The notes under the pieces are model-generated. The model did not search any database, was not told where the DNA came from, and saw nothing but the letters and a program-made list of their open reading frames with translations. Below, piece by piece: positions 8,105 to 17,232 of a stretch of DNA of 64,000 nt. Position 1 is the stretch's first letter. Each line of letters begins with the position of its first letter. The DNA comes from Bacteroidota bacterium (lineage in GTDB: Bacteria; Bacteroidota; Bacteroidia; Chitinophagales; Saprospiraceae), in NCBI GenBank assembly GCA_020160935.1, contig JAIUPL010000007.1:124001-188000 (forward strand). Reading direction: 5' to 3'. The position numbers and the translations under genes were made by a program.

Positions 8105-9391
8105 GTGTCTTACAAAAACATCCGGCTGCATCCAGTTCTGCGTATCATCTATTTTTTCCTGCGTGTATATGCATGGGTGGGCACACGTGTATTTTACCGA
8201 CGTCGAACCGTGTTGGGGGCCGAACACCTGCGCTTTGACGGCCCGGCTATTGTCATCAGCAACCATCCCAGCACTTTGATGGATGTGTTGAATGTGGGCA
8301 TTCCCATCCGGCAGGAGATGTTTTTTCTGGCAAATTATGGATTGTTCAAACACCCTGTCAGCAACTGGCTGCTGACACGCCTGTTTTGCATCCCTGTAAA
8401 ACGCCGGGAAGATGTAGCGGAAGGAGAAGACCGCAACAATGATGCTGCCTTCGAAGCATCGTTTCAGCACCTGGAGGCGAGTGGAATATTGTATATCGCT
8501 GCCGAGGGGGTGAGTTGGATGAACCGCTGGGTACGTCCGTTCAAAACCGGAACAGCCCGCATTGCCTTCAGTGTGGAGCAAAGGAATGCCTGGAACCTGG
8601 ATATGAAAATCATACCTGTGGGCCTGTCATATAATACGCCCAATCTGTTTCGCAGCGATCTCGTCGTGCATTTTGGCGCTCCGGTGAAGGTAGGGGAGTG
8701 GCGGCAGGCCTGGCAGCAGGATCCCGAAAAAGCGGTAGATGATTTTACCAGCCACCTCGAACAGACCGTTCGCTCCCTGACCATCGATACACGGGATGAA
8801 ACAGGCGAACGCGTTGTGGGCCATTGGGAAGAAATGTTGCAACATAGTGCTCCTGTTTCTGCCGAAGCGGCATTTCACCGAAGCCAAAATATAGTAGCGC
8901 AACACATAGATAATCAGCAACTTGTTGAAAAAACAGAGTCCTATTTTTCCCGACTCGCAAAAGCCGGAGCGAACGATCTGGGCGTCCAGATGGCCTTCAC
9001 AGGTATAAAAACCGGACAAATGTTGATGCTGATGCTGGGCCTCCCTTTTTTCATAGCAGGCTGGATATTTTGGGTTATTCCCTGCTTCTTGCCCTGGTGG
9101 CTGGCCAAAAAAATGAAATTATATATCGGTTACGACTCCAACGTAAAGGTGCTGGCAGGCTCCTTCACATTTGGCATAGCCCTGTGGTGGGCGCCCTGGA
9201 TAGTGGGGATGCATAACCAGTGGTCGGCCGCACTCGTTATCCTTGCTTGTATTGCATTGGGGTATTTTGTGGAGCAATATCAGGATGTTTGGAAAAAGTG
9301 GCAATCGTATCGCCGTTTCAGGAATTTGCCTGTCGTGGAGCAGCAGGCGTTGCAGGCACAACGCGCCGAAATTATTCAGAAACTGTTTTAA
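8105..9391 (+). CDS. PlsC-family glycerol(phosphate) acyltransferase
   Basis: Membrane-associated acyltransferase of 428 residues. The catalytic block is NHPSTLMD at 53-60, spaced H-x5-D as in the NHPN-type glycerol-3-phosphate acyltransferase branch rather than the H-x4-D of classical PlsC. The substrate-binding block LYIAAEGVSW and a later IIPVGLSY follow. A C-terminal half of about 150 residues carries two or three membrane helices (MLMLMLGLPFFIAGWIFWVI). A role in phospholipid or related lipid acylation is inferred. GTG start at 8105, directly after the repeat. Its 3' end forms part of a hairpin shared with the convergent kinase gene. Confidence 0.88.
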   Translation: MSYKNIRLHPVLRIIYFFLRVYAWVGTRVFYRRRTVLGAEHLRFDGPAIVISNHPSTLMDVLNVGIPIRQEMFFLANYGLFKHPVSNWLLTRLFCIPVKRREDVAEGEDRNNDAAFEASFQHLEASGILYIAAEGVSWMNRWVRPFKTGTARIAFSVEQRNAWNLDMKIIPVGLSYNTPNLFRSDLVVHFGAPVKVGEWRQAWQQDPEKAVDDFTSHLEQTVRSLTIDTRDETGERVVGHWEEMLQHSAPVSAEAAFHRSQNIVAQHIDNQQLVEKTESYFSRLAKAGANDLGVQMAFTGIKTGQMLMLMLGLPFFIAGWIFWVIPCFLPWWLAKKMKLYIGYDSNVKVLAGSFTFGIALWWAPWIVGMHNQWSAALVILACIALGYFVEQYQDVWKKWQSYRRFRNLPVVEQQALQAQRAEIIQKLF

Positions 9392-9438
9392 AACCCCTGA
9401 CAAGTCTTTGCGGCCGGCGAGGGGTATTAAAACAGTTT
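9380..9438. terminator. Bidirectional hairpin at a convergent gene end
   Basis: AAACTGTTTTAAAACCCC at 9380-9397 includes the plsC-like stop codon and pairs with GGGGTATTAAAACAGTTT at 9421-9438, with a 23-nt loop. It lies between two convergent genes, so a shared terminator is likely. Confidence 0.6.
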
Positions 9439-9472
9439 CTCAGTCCTTGTCGGTGTCGGGAGACACCTGAAT

Positions 9473-10399
9473 TTACAGGGCCGGTAGTTCTATGGTAAAG
9501 GTAGTACCCTTGCCAGGCTCGCTATCCAGCGTTATGGTTCCGCCGTGTTGCAGAATAACATTGGACACATAACTGAGTCCCAATCCATGGCCGCTGTTGT
9601 ACATACCTTTTTCAACAGGCACCCGGTAAAACTTTTCAAAAACCTTTTGCTGGTGCTCAAAAGCAATACCTACGCCATTGTCGCTGATTTTGAGCACAAT
9701 CATTTTTTCTTTCCGGCTCAATTCCAGCCTGATTCGGGGCGCGCGTTGCACATATTTCAGGGAATTATCGAGCAGGTTGAACACAATACTGGTAAGGTGA
9801 ATCCGGTCGCCACGCAACAGGAATGCTTCCTGTTGTTCGGGCTGTAGTGTAATAATGGCCTGTTTGCGTTCGGCGCGCAAGCGATTGGCCATCAATACCT
9901 GCTGTACGATTTGGTACATGTCGAGCGGCTCCGGATACAGGGCAGGTTCCCGGTCTTCAAACATGGAGAGCCGCAACACCCGATCGACGAGCAGGTTGAG
10001 GCGTTCGAGTTCCAGTTTGGATACCTGCAGCAATTCGGTCGACTGCCGGGCAGGATCGTCGTCGGTCGACATGGCCTCCAGCGCAATGCTGATGGTAGCA
10101 ATCGGGCTGCGCAGTTCGTGCGACATGCTGCTGATAAAGTCATTTTTGAGTTTCCCTAGTTGGTATTCCTGCCGGAGGTTGCGCAGCAGCATCCCGAAGG
10201 AAATCACAATTACGCCCATCAGCAGGAGAGCCACCAGGATGTAGGGCACCATTTCACCCGACCAGTAGTCGGTTTCGCCATACACAGATCCGTACAGTTC
10301 CGTCCACACCGTGTACAACCAGTAGATCAGAAAAATACCTAGCAGCGCGAGGCTGGTGATGATAAACCAGAGCGGACGGTATTGCCGGCGGATGCGCAT
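9473..10399 (-). CDS. Sensor histidine kinase (orphan)
   Basis: Inner-membrane two-component sensor of 308 residues. Two membrane helices at about 11-30 and 52-72 flank a short periplasmic loop of ~20 residues. The dimerisation/phosphoacceptor box SSMSHELRSPIATI has phospho-acceptor His94. The ATP-binding boxes are N (NLLDNSLKYV), G1 (ISDNGVGI) and G2 (GHGLGLSYV). The start at 10399 (MRIRRQYRPLWFIITSLALL) begins the first helix; the upstream extension in the open frame has no family character. No response regulator with a receiver domain lies beside it. It is divergent from an AraC-type regulator, which lacks a receiver domain. Confidence 0.93.
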   Translation of the reverse strand: MRIRRQYRPLWFIITSLALLGIFLIYWLYTVWTELYGSVYGETDYWSGEMVPYILVALLLMGVIVISFGMLLRNLRQEYQLGKLKNDFISSMSHELRSPIATISIALEAMSTDDDPARQSTELLQVSKLELERLNLLVDRVLRLSMFEDREPALYPEPLDMYQIVQQVLMANRLRAERKQAIITLQPEQQEAFLLRGDRIHLTSIVFNLLDNSLKYVQRAPRIRLELSRKEKMIVLKISDNGVGIAFEHQQKVFEKFYRVPVEKGMYNSGHGLGLSYVSNVILQHGGTITLDSEPGKGTTFTIELPAL

Positions 10400-10613
10400 A
10401 AAATTTGTGTTTGCGGGGTTAAAAATAGGCGATTTGTGTGAATTTAACACAAATTCTCCCGCTCGATTGTCTTGGAGCGAAAAGTGCGCCAAATTGAAAA
10501 AATTGTGCTTGAGGGCGCAAACGATTGCGGGATTTTCACCTTTGCGCATATTCTTGTATGTCAAATTTTTACAGTAAAATATTTTATATAAACAAAAGTT
10601 GACAGAATCTATC

Positions 10614-10640
10614 TTGGTTTTCAAGAAGTGTATACTTTCG
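10614..10640 (+). promoter_or_regulatory. Candidate promoter of the AraC-family gene
   Basis: TTG at 10614-10616 and TACTTTCG at 10633-10640 (one mismatch to TAnnTTTG), 30 bases before the ATG. Confidence 0.35.
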
Positions 10641-10670
10641 CCTGTGAAAATTGAGTGAAGCATTCTACTG

Positions 10671-11492
10671 ATGCAACAGTTATTCAACATTTTTGAAGTT
10701 ACACAGTCGAACGTCGATTACAGACTGGCACACCCAGAACCTTTGTGCCGACACGATTATGAGGAGATTCTGGTAGGCACCAACGGTCAGTTGGATCATT
10801 ACATTGACTTTCGAATCGAGCGCTCTGTGGCGCCGTCGGTGGTGTTCATACCGATGGGCAAGATACATTACACGCAGCCCAGCAAGGATGCCAGGGGCTG
10901 GGTAATTCAGTACAAAAGCGAGTTTGCACCCGGCACGCCGTTCAGTACGTTTTCCAAATTCCTGGAAACGTCCTGCTACCCGTTTTCAACGCCCGAAACC
11001 ATCGAACGGATGACGGGCCTTTGCCAGATGATGAACCGGGAATACCAGATGGCTTCCCCGGATTACCTGGTGATACGTCACTTGTTGTGTGCGTTGATTG
11101 CGATGATCGACTCCGAACGAAAGAAAAATTTGCCGGCTGTGCCCGAGGCCAAAAGCACGCAGGTAATGCTGTTCAATAATTTTTTGAAGATACTGGAAGC
11201 CAATTTTCGCAGTGCTGCTGGCTGCAAGACGTATGCCGAGAAACTGAATATCTCCGTTCGTCACCTCAACAATGTGTGCCATGCCATGTTCGGGAAAAGC
11301 GTTTCGGAAATCATTGAAACGCGTAAGTTGCTGGAAGCCAGGCAATTATTGATAGGTACTTCCCGTACCGTTTCTGAAATAGGATTCGACCTGGGGTACA
11401 ATGAGAAGTCTTACTTCACAAGGGTATTTCATAAAAAAACGGGGCTTACCCCGACCGAGTTCAGGACGGCTGCAAAAAGCCTTACTTCCTAA
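10671..11492 (+). CDS. AraC-family transcriptional regulator
   Basis: Cytoplasmic DNA-binding regulator of 273 residues. The N-terminal ~150 residues show no receiver domain and probably form a ligand-sensing or dimerisation domain. The C-terminal ~100 residues hold the two helix-turn-helix units of the AraC/XylS family: YAEKLNISVRHLNNVCHAMFGKS (first), then TVSEIGFDLGYNEKSYFTRVFHKKTGLTPTEFR (second, with the family signature). It lies ~500 bases upstream of and in line with the SusC/SusD cluster, and it is divergent from a histidine kinase, so either may be its target. Target genes are an inference from position only. Confidence 0.92.
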   Translation: MQQLFNIFEVTQSNVDYRLAHPEPLCRHDYEEILVGTNGQLDHYIDFRIERSVAPSVVFIPMGKIHYTQPSKDARGWVIQYKSEFAPGTPFSTFSKFLETSCYPFSTPETIERMTGLCQMMNREYQMASPDYLVIRHLLCALIAMIDSERKKNLPAVPEAKSTQVMLFNNFLKILEANFRSAAGCKTYAEKLNISVRHLNNVCHAMFGKSVSEIIETRKLLEARQLLIGTSRTVSEIGFDLGYNEKSYFTRVFHKKTGLTPTEFRTAAKSLTS

Positions 11493-11988
11493 AAGTACCA
11501 CGATTTATCTGAAAAGTGTTACCCCTTGCTAGGCCTCAGAATCCACTTTTGCCCCATAATAAATTCGCTGTCATTGCGTAGTTTGACAAAATTATAATTG
11601 TATCAAAACAAGCGTATTTTGGTATAATTTGGTTTTTTAAAAGTCTGTTTTCCGGAGTGCTGCCATTTCGAATCGGCAATGAAACAAAGAGATGCAAGGA
11701 ATGAAGATGTAAATGTTGCCTGCTGTTCAGGCCCACCACACTGAACAGTTGAGGCAGTAACTCCGCTATTTTGAATGATATTACAGCCACTTGTTGCCTG
11801 CTGATTGGGACCAAGTTTTAAAAATCCTTGAAATGGGTCTTCTTGCGACACCCTGTTTCAGGGTTTTCGGTGCAGTACTACTTATGAGCTCCCCAAAAGC
11901 CATCCGTTCCATGACGGATATTCAAATGGCTTCATTCAACTCACTATAGAACTAATACTTTATTCAAATTCATTCAAATTTCATTCGC
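11493..11988. other. AT-rich gap between the AraC gene and susC
   Basis: No recognised gene. Visible structure: a direct repeat TGTTGCCTGCTG at 11714-11725 and 11792-11803, and a minus-strand GTG frame 11851-11603 (82 codons) rich in Ser, Thr, Cys and Gln with two QQAT motifs. The region before susC is probably its leader and promoter, but no clean -33/-7 pair was found. Confidence 0.5.
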
Positions 11989-14900
11989 ATGAAGGAAAAA
12001 CAACTTACCAATCGATTCATCACCCCCCCTGATCGTCACAGATTTTGGGGAGGGCTGATGGTCATGATTTTGCTGTTTTTGACCACTTCGGTCTTTGCGC
12101 AAAAGCAAATCAGCGGTAAAATTACCGACGAGAACGGCAATGGCCTGCCTGGCGTAACAGTGTCTGTAAAAGGCACTTCCACGGGTACCACAACCGACAT
12201 CGACGGCAATTACAAACTGTCAGTACCTGCTGGCTCCACGATCAGCATTTCGTACACAGGTTACGAAGGAAAAAATGTGGTAGTGGGAGAAGGCGGCACG
12301 TTCGACCTGGCCCTCCAGCCCAACGAAACGCTCATCACAGAGCTGGTTGTAACGGGTTACACCGTTGATACGCGCAAGCAAACCACTGGTTCTGTTTCCA
12401 CGGTGAAAACCCGCGACCTGACCGCCGTACCATCCGGTAACGTCGAGCAGCAGTTGCAGGGCCGTGTAGCCGGCGTAACGGTTATCACCAACGGTCAGCC
12501 AGGTACCTCCAGTATCGTGCGTGTACGTGGTTTCAACGCATTCGGTGGCAACGAACCGCTCTTTATCGTAGACGGTTTGCCGACGTACAACGTTGACTTC
12601 CTGTCTCCGGACGATATCGAGTCGACTACCGTACTGAAAGATGCTGCTGCTGCTTCTATCTACGGTGCGCGTGCTGCCAGTGGTGTAATCGTATTCACCA
12701 CCAAACGCGGTACAAAAAAACCACAACCGCTGACCATTTCTTACGACGGTTCCGTTGGTTTCACTACGCCTGGTAAAGGTCAGGAAATGCTAAACCCACA
12801 GGAATTGGCCGACTGGACCTGGAATGCCCTGCGCAACACCGGCCAGACGCCCAGCCACCCGCAATACGGTTCCGGTGCAACACCGGTTCTGCCCGACTAC
12901 ATCAACGTAGGTGGTGCAGCAGGTGTAATCGGCAATGTTGACCTGAATGCAGAACGCGCCAAGTACAACATCGACCCGACTGTAGGCCCGGTTTATCAAG
13001 TGGTAAGAGCCAACAAGGCTGGTACTGACTGGTACGGTGCTATTACGGACAATGCTCCTATGACGCGCCACTCGCTGGGTTTCACCGCTTCTACGGATCG
13101 TATGCGTTTCTATTCGAGCGTCAACATCCAGCACATCGATGGTATCCTGCTCAACAACTCTTTCGACCGTCATACCTTCCGTATCAACTCGGAATTTGAC
13201 CTCAGCAAACGCATCCGCGTAGGTGAAAACCTGCAGATCCTCTACCGTCGCGTACTGGGCCAGGGCGGTGGCAACAACGGCGCCGGTGTTCCGGGCGACG
13301 AAAATGCCATCCTGAGCGCTTTCCGTATGCCTTCGATCATTCCAGTCTATGACGAATTCGGTGGCTACGCTGGTACGGCTGCAAAAGGTTTCAACAACCC
13401 GCGCAACCCGGTTGCCGAGCGCGATGGCATCGCCAACAACCGCGGTTTCGGCTACGGTACCCTGGGTAACTTCTACCTGGAGATCGATCCGATCAAAAAC
13501 CTGACTATCCGCAGCAGCATCGGTGGTTTTGCCAGCGCTTCCGCTTACAAATTCTACAATCGCCTGCAATACGAAAACTCAGAGAACAACGCCAGTTTCT
13601 CGTATGGTGAAGGTAATTCCTATTTTGTAAACTGGACGTTCACGAACACGGCTGCCTATAAAGCACAATTTGGCGAGTCTTCGCTCGACCTGCTGGCAGG
13701 TATCGAAGCCATCAACAGCGGCAACGGTCGCTCTACGGATGCTTCCGGTCTGAACCCGTTCTCTACCGATCCTAACTACATCAACCTGACCACGGTTTCC
13801 AACCGCCAGGTAAGTTCGAGCTACATCACCCTGCCGCACTTCTTCTCGGTGTTCGGTCGTGTGAACTACGGCTTCCGCGACAAATACTACGTGACTGGTG
13901 TGCTGCGTCGTGACGGTTCTTCCGTATTCGGCGAAACCAACCGCTACGGTGTATTCCCTGCTGTTTCTGCTGCATGGCGTATCTCTGCAGAGCCGTTTAT
14001 GGAAGGTGTTACTTTCCTCGACGACCTGAAACTGCGTGGTGGCTGGGGTCAGATGGGTAACTCCAATATCAGCAGCCTCAACCAGTTCAGCCTCTTCGGT
14101 GGCAACGTGAACGATTCTTACTACGACATCAACGGTAGCAACACCAGCACAGTAGAAGGCTTCTACAAAAGCCGTATCGGTAACCCGGATGCAAAATGGG
14201 AAACTTCCGAAACGAGTAACTTTGGTTTCGACGCTTTGCTGGGTAATGGCAAATGGGACGTGATCCTCGACCTGTGGCGCAAAAAAACCAAAGACCTGCT
14301 GTACACTGTACCGCTGCCGCAGGTAATTGGCAACTACGCTGCTTCTCCTGCTGTGAACATCGCCAGCATGCTCAACGAAGGTATCGACCTGCAAATCGTG
14401 AACAAAGGCCGTTTCAGTGCCAACTCGAAATACGAACTGACGCTGACAGGTGGCTGGCTGCGCAATGAAATCACTTCGCTGGCGCCTGGTATCGACTACT
14501 TCGATAACTCTCCGCCAACCAACCGCCTCAGCTCGCCTCCGATCCGCAACCAGATAGGTTACTCCATTTCTTCTTTCTATGGCTATCAGGTAGTGGGTCT
14601 GTTCAAAGACCAGGCTGAAGTAGATGCCGCTCCTGATCAGGACGGCGCCGGCCCAGGTCGCTTCCGCTACGCCGACTTGAACGGCTACAATGCTGAAGGT
14701 AAACTGACAGGTGCACCGGATGGCAAAATTGACGCTGCCGACCGTACGTACCTGGGTAGCCCGGTACCGAAATTCATGGGCGGTGTAAACCTGAAAGTTA
14801 CTTTTGGTAACTTCGACGTGGAAACCTATATCTACACTTCACTGGGTAACAAGGTATTCAATATGTCGAAATGGTACACCGACTTCTACCCGTCCTTCAC

Positions 14901-15270
14901 CGGTGCTGCTGTCAGCGCTCGCGTAAAAGACTCGTGGACAACGGCCAACACCGGCGCAGAAACACCGATCTTCGAAAACGTTTCCAACTTCAGCACCAAC
15001 ACGCAAGCCAACTCTTTCTATGTAGAAGATGGTTCGTATGCTCGCATGCAAAACCTGGCTTTCGGATACACGGTGCCTTCCAGCGCATTGAGCAAACTGA
15101 AAATGAAGCGCCTGCGCCTGTATGTGTCGACCAACAACGTATTCACCATCTCCAAATACCAGGGCCTCGACCCTGCTGTAGGTGGCGCTGCTGATACTAC
15201 CTTCGGTATCGACATTGGTAACTACCCAGTAACACGCAGCTTCATGTTTGGTGTGAGCGCCGGGTTCTAA
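11989..15270 (+). CDS. SusC/RagA-type TonB-linked outer-membrane transporter
   Basis: Outer-membrane TonB-dependent importer of 1093 residues that works with a SusD lipoprotein. Signal peptide within 1-38 ending SVFAQ. A carboxypeptidase-like regulatory domain follows at about 40-115 (ISGKITDENGNGLPGVTVSV...DGNYKLSVPAG). The plug domain carries SVSTVKTRDL, QGRVAGVTV, IVRVRGFNAFGGNEPLFIVDG and the SusC hallmark LKDAAAASIYGARAASGVI. The rest is a 22-strand barrel ending in the aromatic-terminated FMFGVSAGF. It is followed after 37 bases by SusD. The glycan or other substrate cannot be read, as no glycoside hydrolase is nearby. Confidence 0.97.
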   Translation: MKEKQLTNRFITPPDRHRFWGGLMVMILLFLTTSVFAQKQISGKITDENGNGLPGVTVSVKGTSTGTTTDIDGNYKLSVPAGSTISISYTGYEGKNVVVGEGGTFDLALQPNETLITELVVTGYTVDTRKQTTGSVSTVKTRDLTAVPSGNVEQQLQGRVAGVTVITNGQPGTSSIVRVRGFNAFGGNEPLFIVDGLPTYNVDFLSPDDIESTTVLKDAAAASIYGARAASGVIVFTTKRGTKKPQPLTISYDGSVGFTTPGKGQEMLNPQELADWTWNALRNTGQTPSHPQYGSGATPVLPDYINVGGAAGVIGNVDLNAERAKYNIDPTVGPVYQVVRANKAGTDWYGAITDNAPMTRHSLGFTASTDRMRFYSSVNIQHIDGILLNNSFDRHTFRINSEFDLSKRIRVGENLQILYRRVLGQGGGNNGAGVPGDENAILSAFRMPSIIPVYDEFGGYAGTAAKGFNNPRNPVAERDGIANNRGFGYGTLGNFYLEIDPIKNLTIRSSIGGFASASAYKFYNRLQYENSENNASFSYGEGNSYFVNWTFTNTAAYKAQFGESSLDLLAGIEAINSGNGRSTDASGLNPFSTDPNYINLTTVSNRQVSSSYITLPHFFSVFGRVNYGFRDKYYVTGVLRRDGSSVFGETNRYGVFPAVSAAWRISAEPFMEGVTFLDDLKLRGGWGQMGNSNISSLNQFSLFGGNVNDSYYDINGSNTSTVEGFYKSRIGNPDAKWETSETSNFGFDALLGNGKWDVILDLWRKKTKDLLYTVPLPQVIGNYAASPAVNIASMLNEGIDLQIVNKGRFSANSKYELTLTGGWLRNEITSLAPGIDYFDNSPPTNRLSSPPIRNQIGYSISSFYGYQVVGLFKDQAEVDAAPDQDGAGPGRFRYADLNGYNAEGKLTGAPDGKIDAADRTYLGSPVPKFMGGVNLKVTFGNFDVETYIYTSLGNKVFNMSKWYTDFYPSFTGAAVSARVKDSWTTANTGAETPIFENVSNFSTNTQANSFYVEDGSYARMQNLAFGYTVPSSALSKLKMKRLRLYVSTNNVFTISKYQGLDPAVGGAADTTFGIDIGNYPVTRSFMFGVSAGF

Positions 15271-15307
15271 ATCTTTTAGAAATTGATTTTTCAAAAGTTA
15301 ATACAAC

Positions 15308-17059
15308 ATGAAAAAAACTATCAATAACAAAATTCTGATTGCCCTCAATATTATTTTGGTGGGAAATCTGATACTGGTTGCCTGCAAAAAGGAATTTTTG
15401 CAAATTCAGCCGACCGGCCAGTTGACAGAAGAAGTTCTGTCTTCGAAAAAAGGCCTGGAGGGGCTCCTGATCGGCGCTTACGGTATGCTCGGTGGCCGAG
15501 GCAACTACTTCGGTGGCGCTTCCAACTGGACAAACGGTAGTATCCAGGGTGGCGATGCCAACAAGGGTACCAATGCCGGTGACTTCAACGACATCAACCC
15601 GATCCAGCGTTTCGAAACGACTCCTACCTCTCGTGTAGTTGCCGACCGCTGGGGCCCACTGTATGAAGGTATCAGCCGTTGCAACGCTACGTTGCGTATT
15701 CTCGGTACATCTACAGACGCTACACTGACAGATGCTGACAAGAAGCGTATCTCTGCCGAGGCTCGTTTTCTGCGCGGTCACTACTACTTCGAACTGAAAA
15801 AATCGTACAACAACGTTCCTTATGTGGACGAATCGCTTTCTTCTGACGAAGCCGTAAAAGTGCCCAACACTGCTGATATCTGGCCGAATATCGAAGCCGA
15901 CTTCCAGTATGCCTTCGACAACCTGCCTGAAACACAGTCCGCTGCAGGCCGTGCCAACAAATGGGCTGCTGCTGCTTACCTGGGTAAAACATACCTGTAC
16001 GAGAAAAAGTACCAGGATGCGAAAAACATGTTCAATCAGGTGATTTCCAGCGGAAAAACCGCCAGTGGCGCCGCCTATGGCCTGATGGACAACTACGCAC
16101 AACTGTTCAACGCCGAGTTTGACAACAACAAAGAGTCGATCTTCGCTGTACAGGCAGCAGCCAATACGGGTAGCACGAACAATGCCAACCCTGATTTCGT
16201 ACTCAACTTCCCGTACAACACCGGCCCTGCCGGCCCGGGTAACTGCTGCGGATTCTTCCAGCCAAGTTTCGAACTGGTAAACTCTTTCCGTACAGACGCC
16301 AACGGTCTGCCTTTGCTCGATGGCTCGTACAACAACGCAGCCAATGAGGTGAAGACCGACCAGGGGCTTCTGTCCAGCGCTGCATTCACACCAGATGCAG
16401 GTAACCTCGACCCACGCCTCGACCACTCTGTAGGCCGTCGTGGTATTCCATACCTCGATTGGGGTGCGTTCCCAGGCTACGACTGGATTCGCGACCAGGC
16501 TTATGCAGGCCCATATGCGCCTAAAAAATACATCTACTACAAATCTCAGGAAGGTACGTTGACCGACGGTAGTTCCTGGACGCGTGGTTATGGCGCTATG
16601 AACTACGTCATCATTCGTTTCGCCGACGTACTGCTGATGCAGGCCGAATGCGAAATCGAACTGGGCAACCTGGAAGCAGCACGCGCACTGGTAAATCAGG
16701 TGCGTGCCCGCGCAGCCAATCCGGCTACATGGGTGAAAGACAGTGGTGGCGCCAATGCAGCCAACTATGTGATCGGCCTCTACAACACACCATGGACCAG
16801 CGCTGACGCTGCCCGCTCCGCCGTACGTTTCGAGCGCAAGCTCGAACTGTCGGGTGAGGGCCACCGCTTCTTCGACCTGGTTCGCTGGGGTATCGCCGAC
16901 GCTACACTGGATGCATACCTGCAGTATGAAGGTAGCAAACTGCCGGTTGCACTTGGTGGTTCGTCCTTCACAGCCAACAAAAACGAGTACTACCCAATTC
17001 CGCAGACACAGATCGACCGTCAGGGCGCAGATGTGCTGCACCAGAACCCGGGTTACTAA
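15308..17059 (+). CDS. SusD/RagB-type nutrient-binding outer-membrane lipoprotein
   Basis: Surface lipoprotein of 583 residues that caps the SusC barrel. The lipobox LILVAC is near residue 26. The helical TPR-like core carries AEARFLRGHYYFELKKSYNNVPYVDE. The C-terminal family block is SAVRFERKLELSGEGHRFFDLVRWG, and the end is YYPIPQTQIDR, typical of the family. It is co-directional with susC and followed by a terminator at 17131-17176, so susCD probably form one transcript. Substrate unknown. Confidence 0.97.
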   Translation: MKKTINNKILIALNIILVGNLILVACKKEFLQIQPTGQLTEEVLSSKKGLEGLLIGAYGMLGGRGNYFGGASNWTNGSIQGGDANKGTNAGDFNDINPIQRFETTPTSRVVADRWGPLYEGISRCNATLRILGTSTDATLTDADKKRISAEARFLRGHYYFELKKSYNNVPYVDESLSSDEAVKVPNTADIWPNIEADFQYAFDNLPETQSAAGRANKWAAAAYLGKTYLYEKKYQDAKNMFNQVISSGKTASGAAYGLMDNYAQLFNAEFDNNKESIFAVQAAANTGSTNNANPDFVLNFPYNTGPAGPGNCCGFFQPSFELVNSFRTDANGLPLLDGSYNNAANEVKTDQGLLSSAAFTPDAGNLDPRLDHSVGRRGIPYLDWGAFPGYDWIRDQAYAGPYAPKKYIYYKSQEGTLTDGSSWTRGYGAMNYVIIRFADVLLMQAECEIELGNLEAARALVNQVRARAANPATWVKDSGGANAANYVIGLYNTPWTSADAARSAVRFERKLELSGEGHRFFDLVRWGIADATLDAYLQYEGSKLPVALGGSSFTANKNEYYPIPQTQIDRQGADVLHQNPGY

Positions 17060-17130
17060 GTCGGTGAATGGTACCCATTTAGAGTTATATTCTCCGAATG
17101 GACAGTACCAGACGCCTGATATTTAAAAGA

Positions 17131-17176
17131 CAGGTTGATGGAGTCCCGGAAACGGCTTCATCAACCTGCTTTTTTT
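17131..17176 (+). terminator. Intrinsic terminator after susCD
   Basis: CAGGTTGATG at 17131-17140 pairs with CATCAACCTG at 17159-17168, followed by T7. It lies 70 bases after the SusD stop and before the VCBS lipoprotein gene. Confidence 0.85.
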
Positions 17177-17232
17177 AAGCGCGTGTTAAGCAGTTTTTTC
17201 AGAACATTGCGCGACCATGATGATTACCCTCT

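Noticed and set aside
15242-17041. A 599-codon open frame on the minus strand opposite susD
   Set aside because: It is a shadow of the biased codon use of the SusD gene; its translation is Val/Cys/Arg-rich with no domain. The 1218-codon frame opposite 44515-48171 and the 890-codon frame opposite 40778-43450 are rejected for the same reason.
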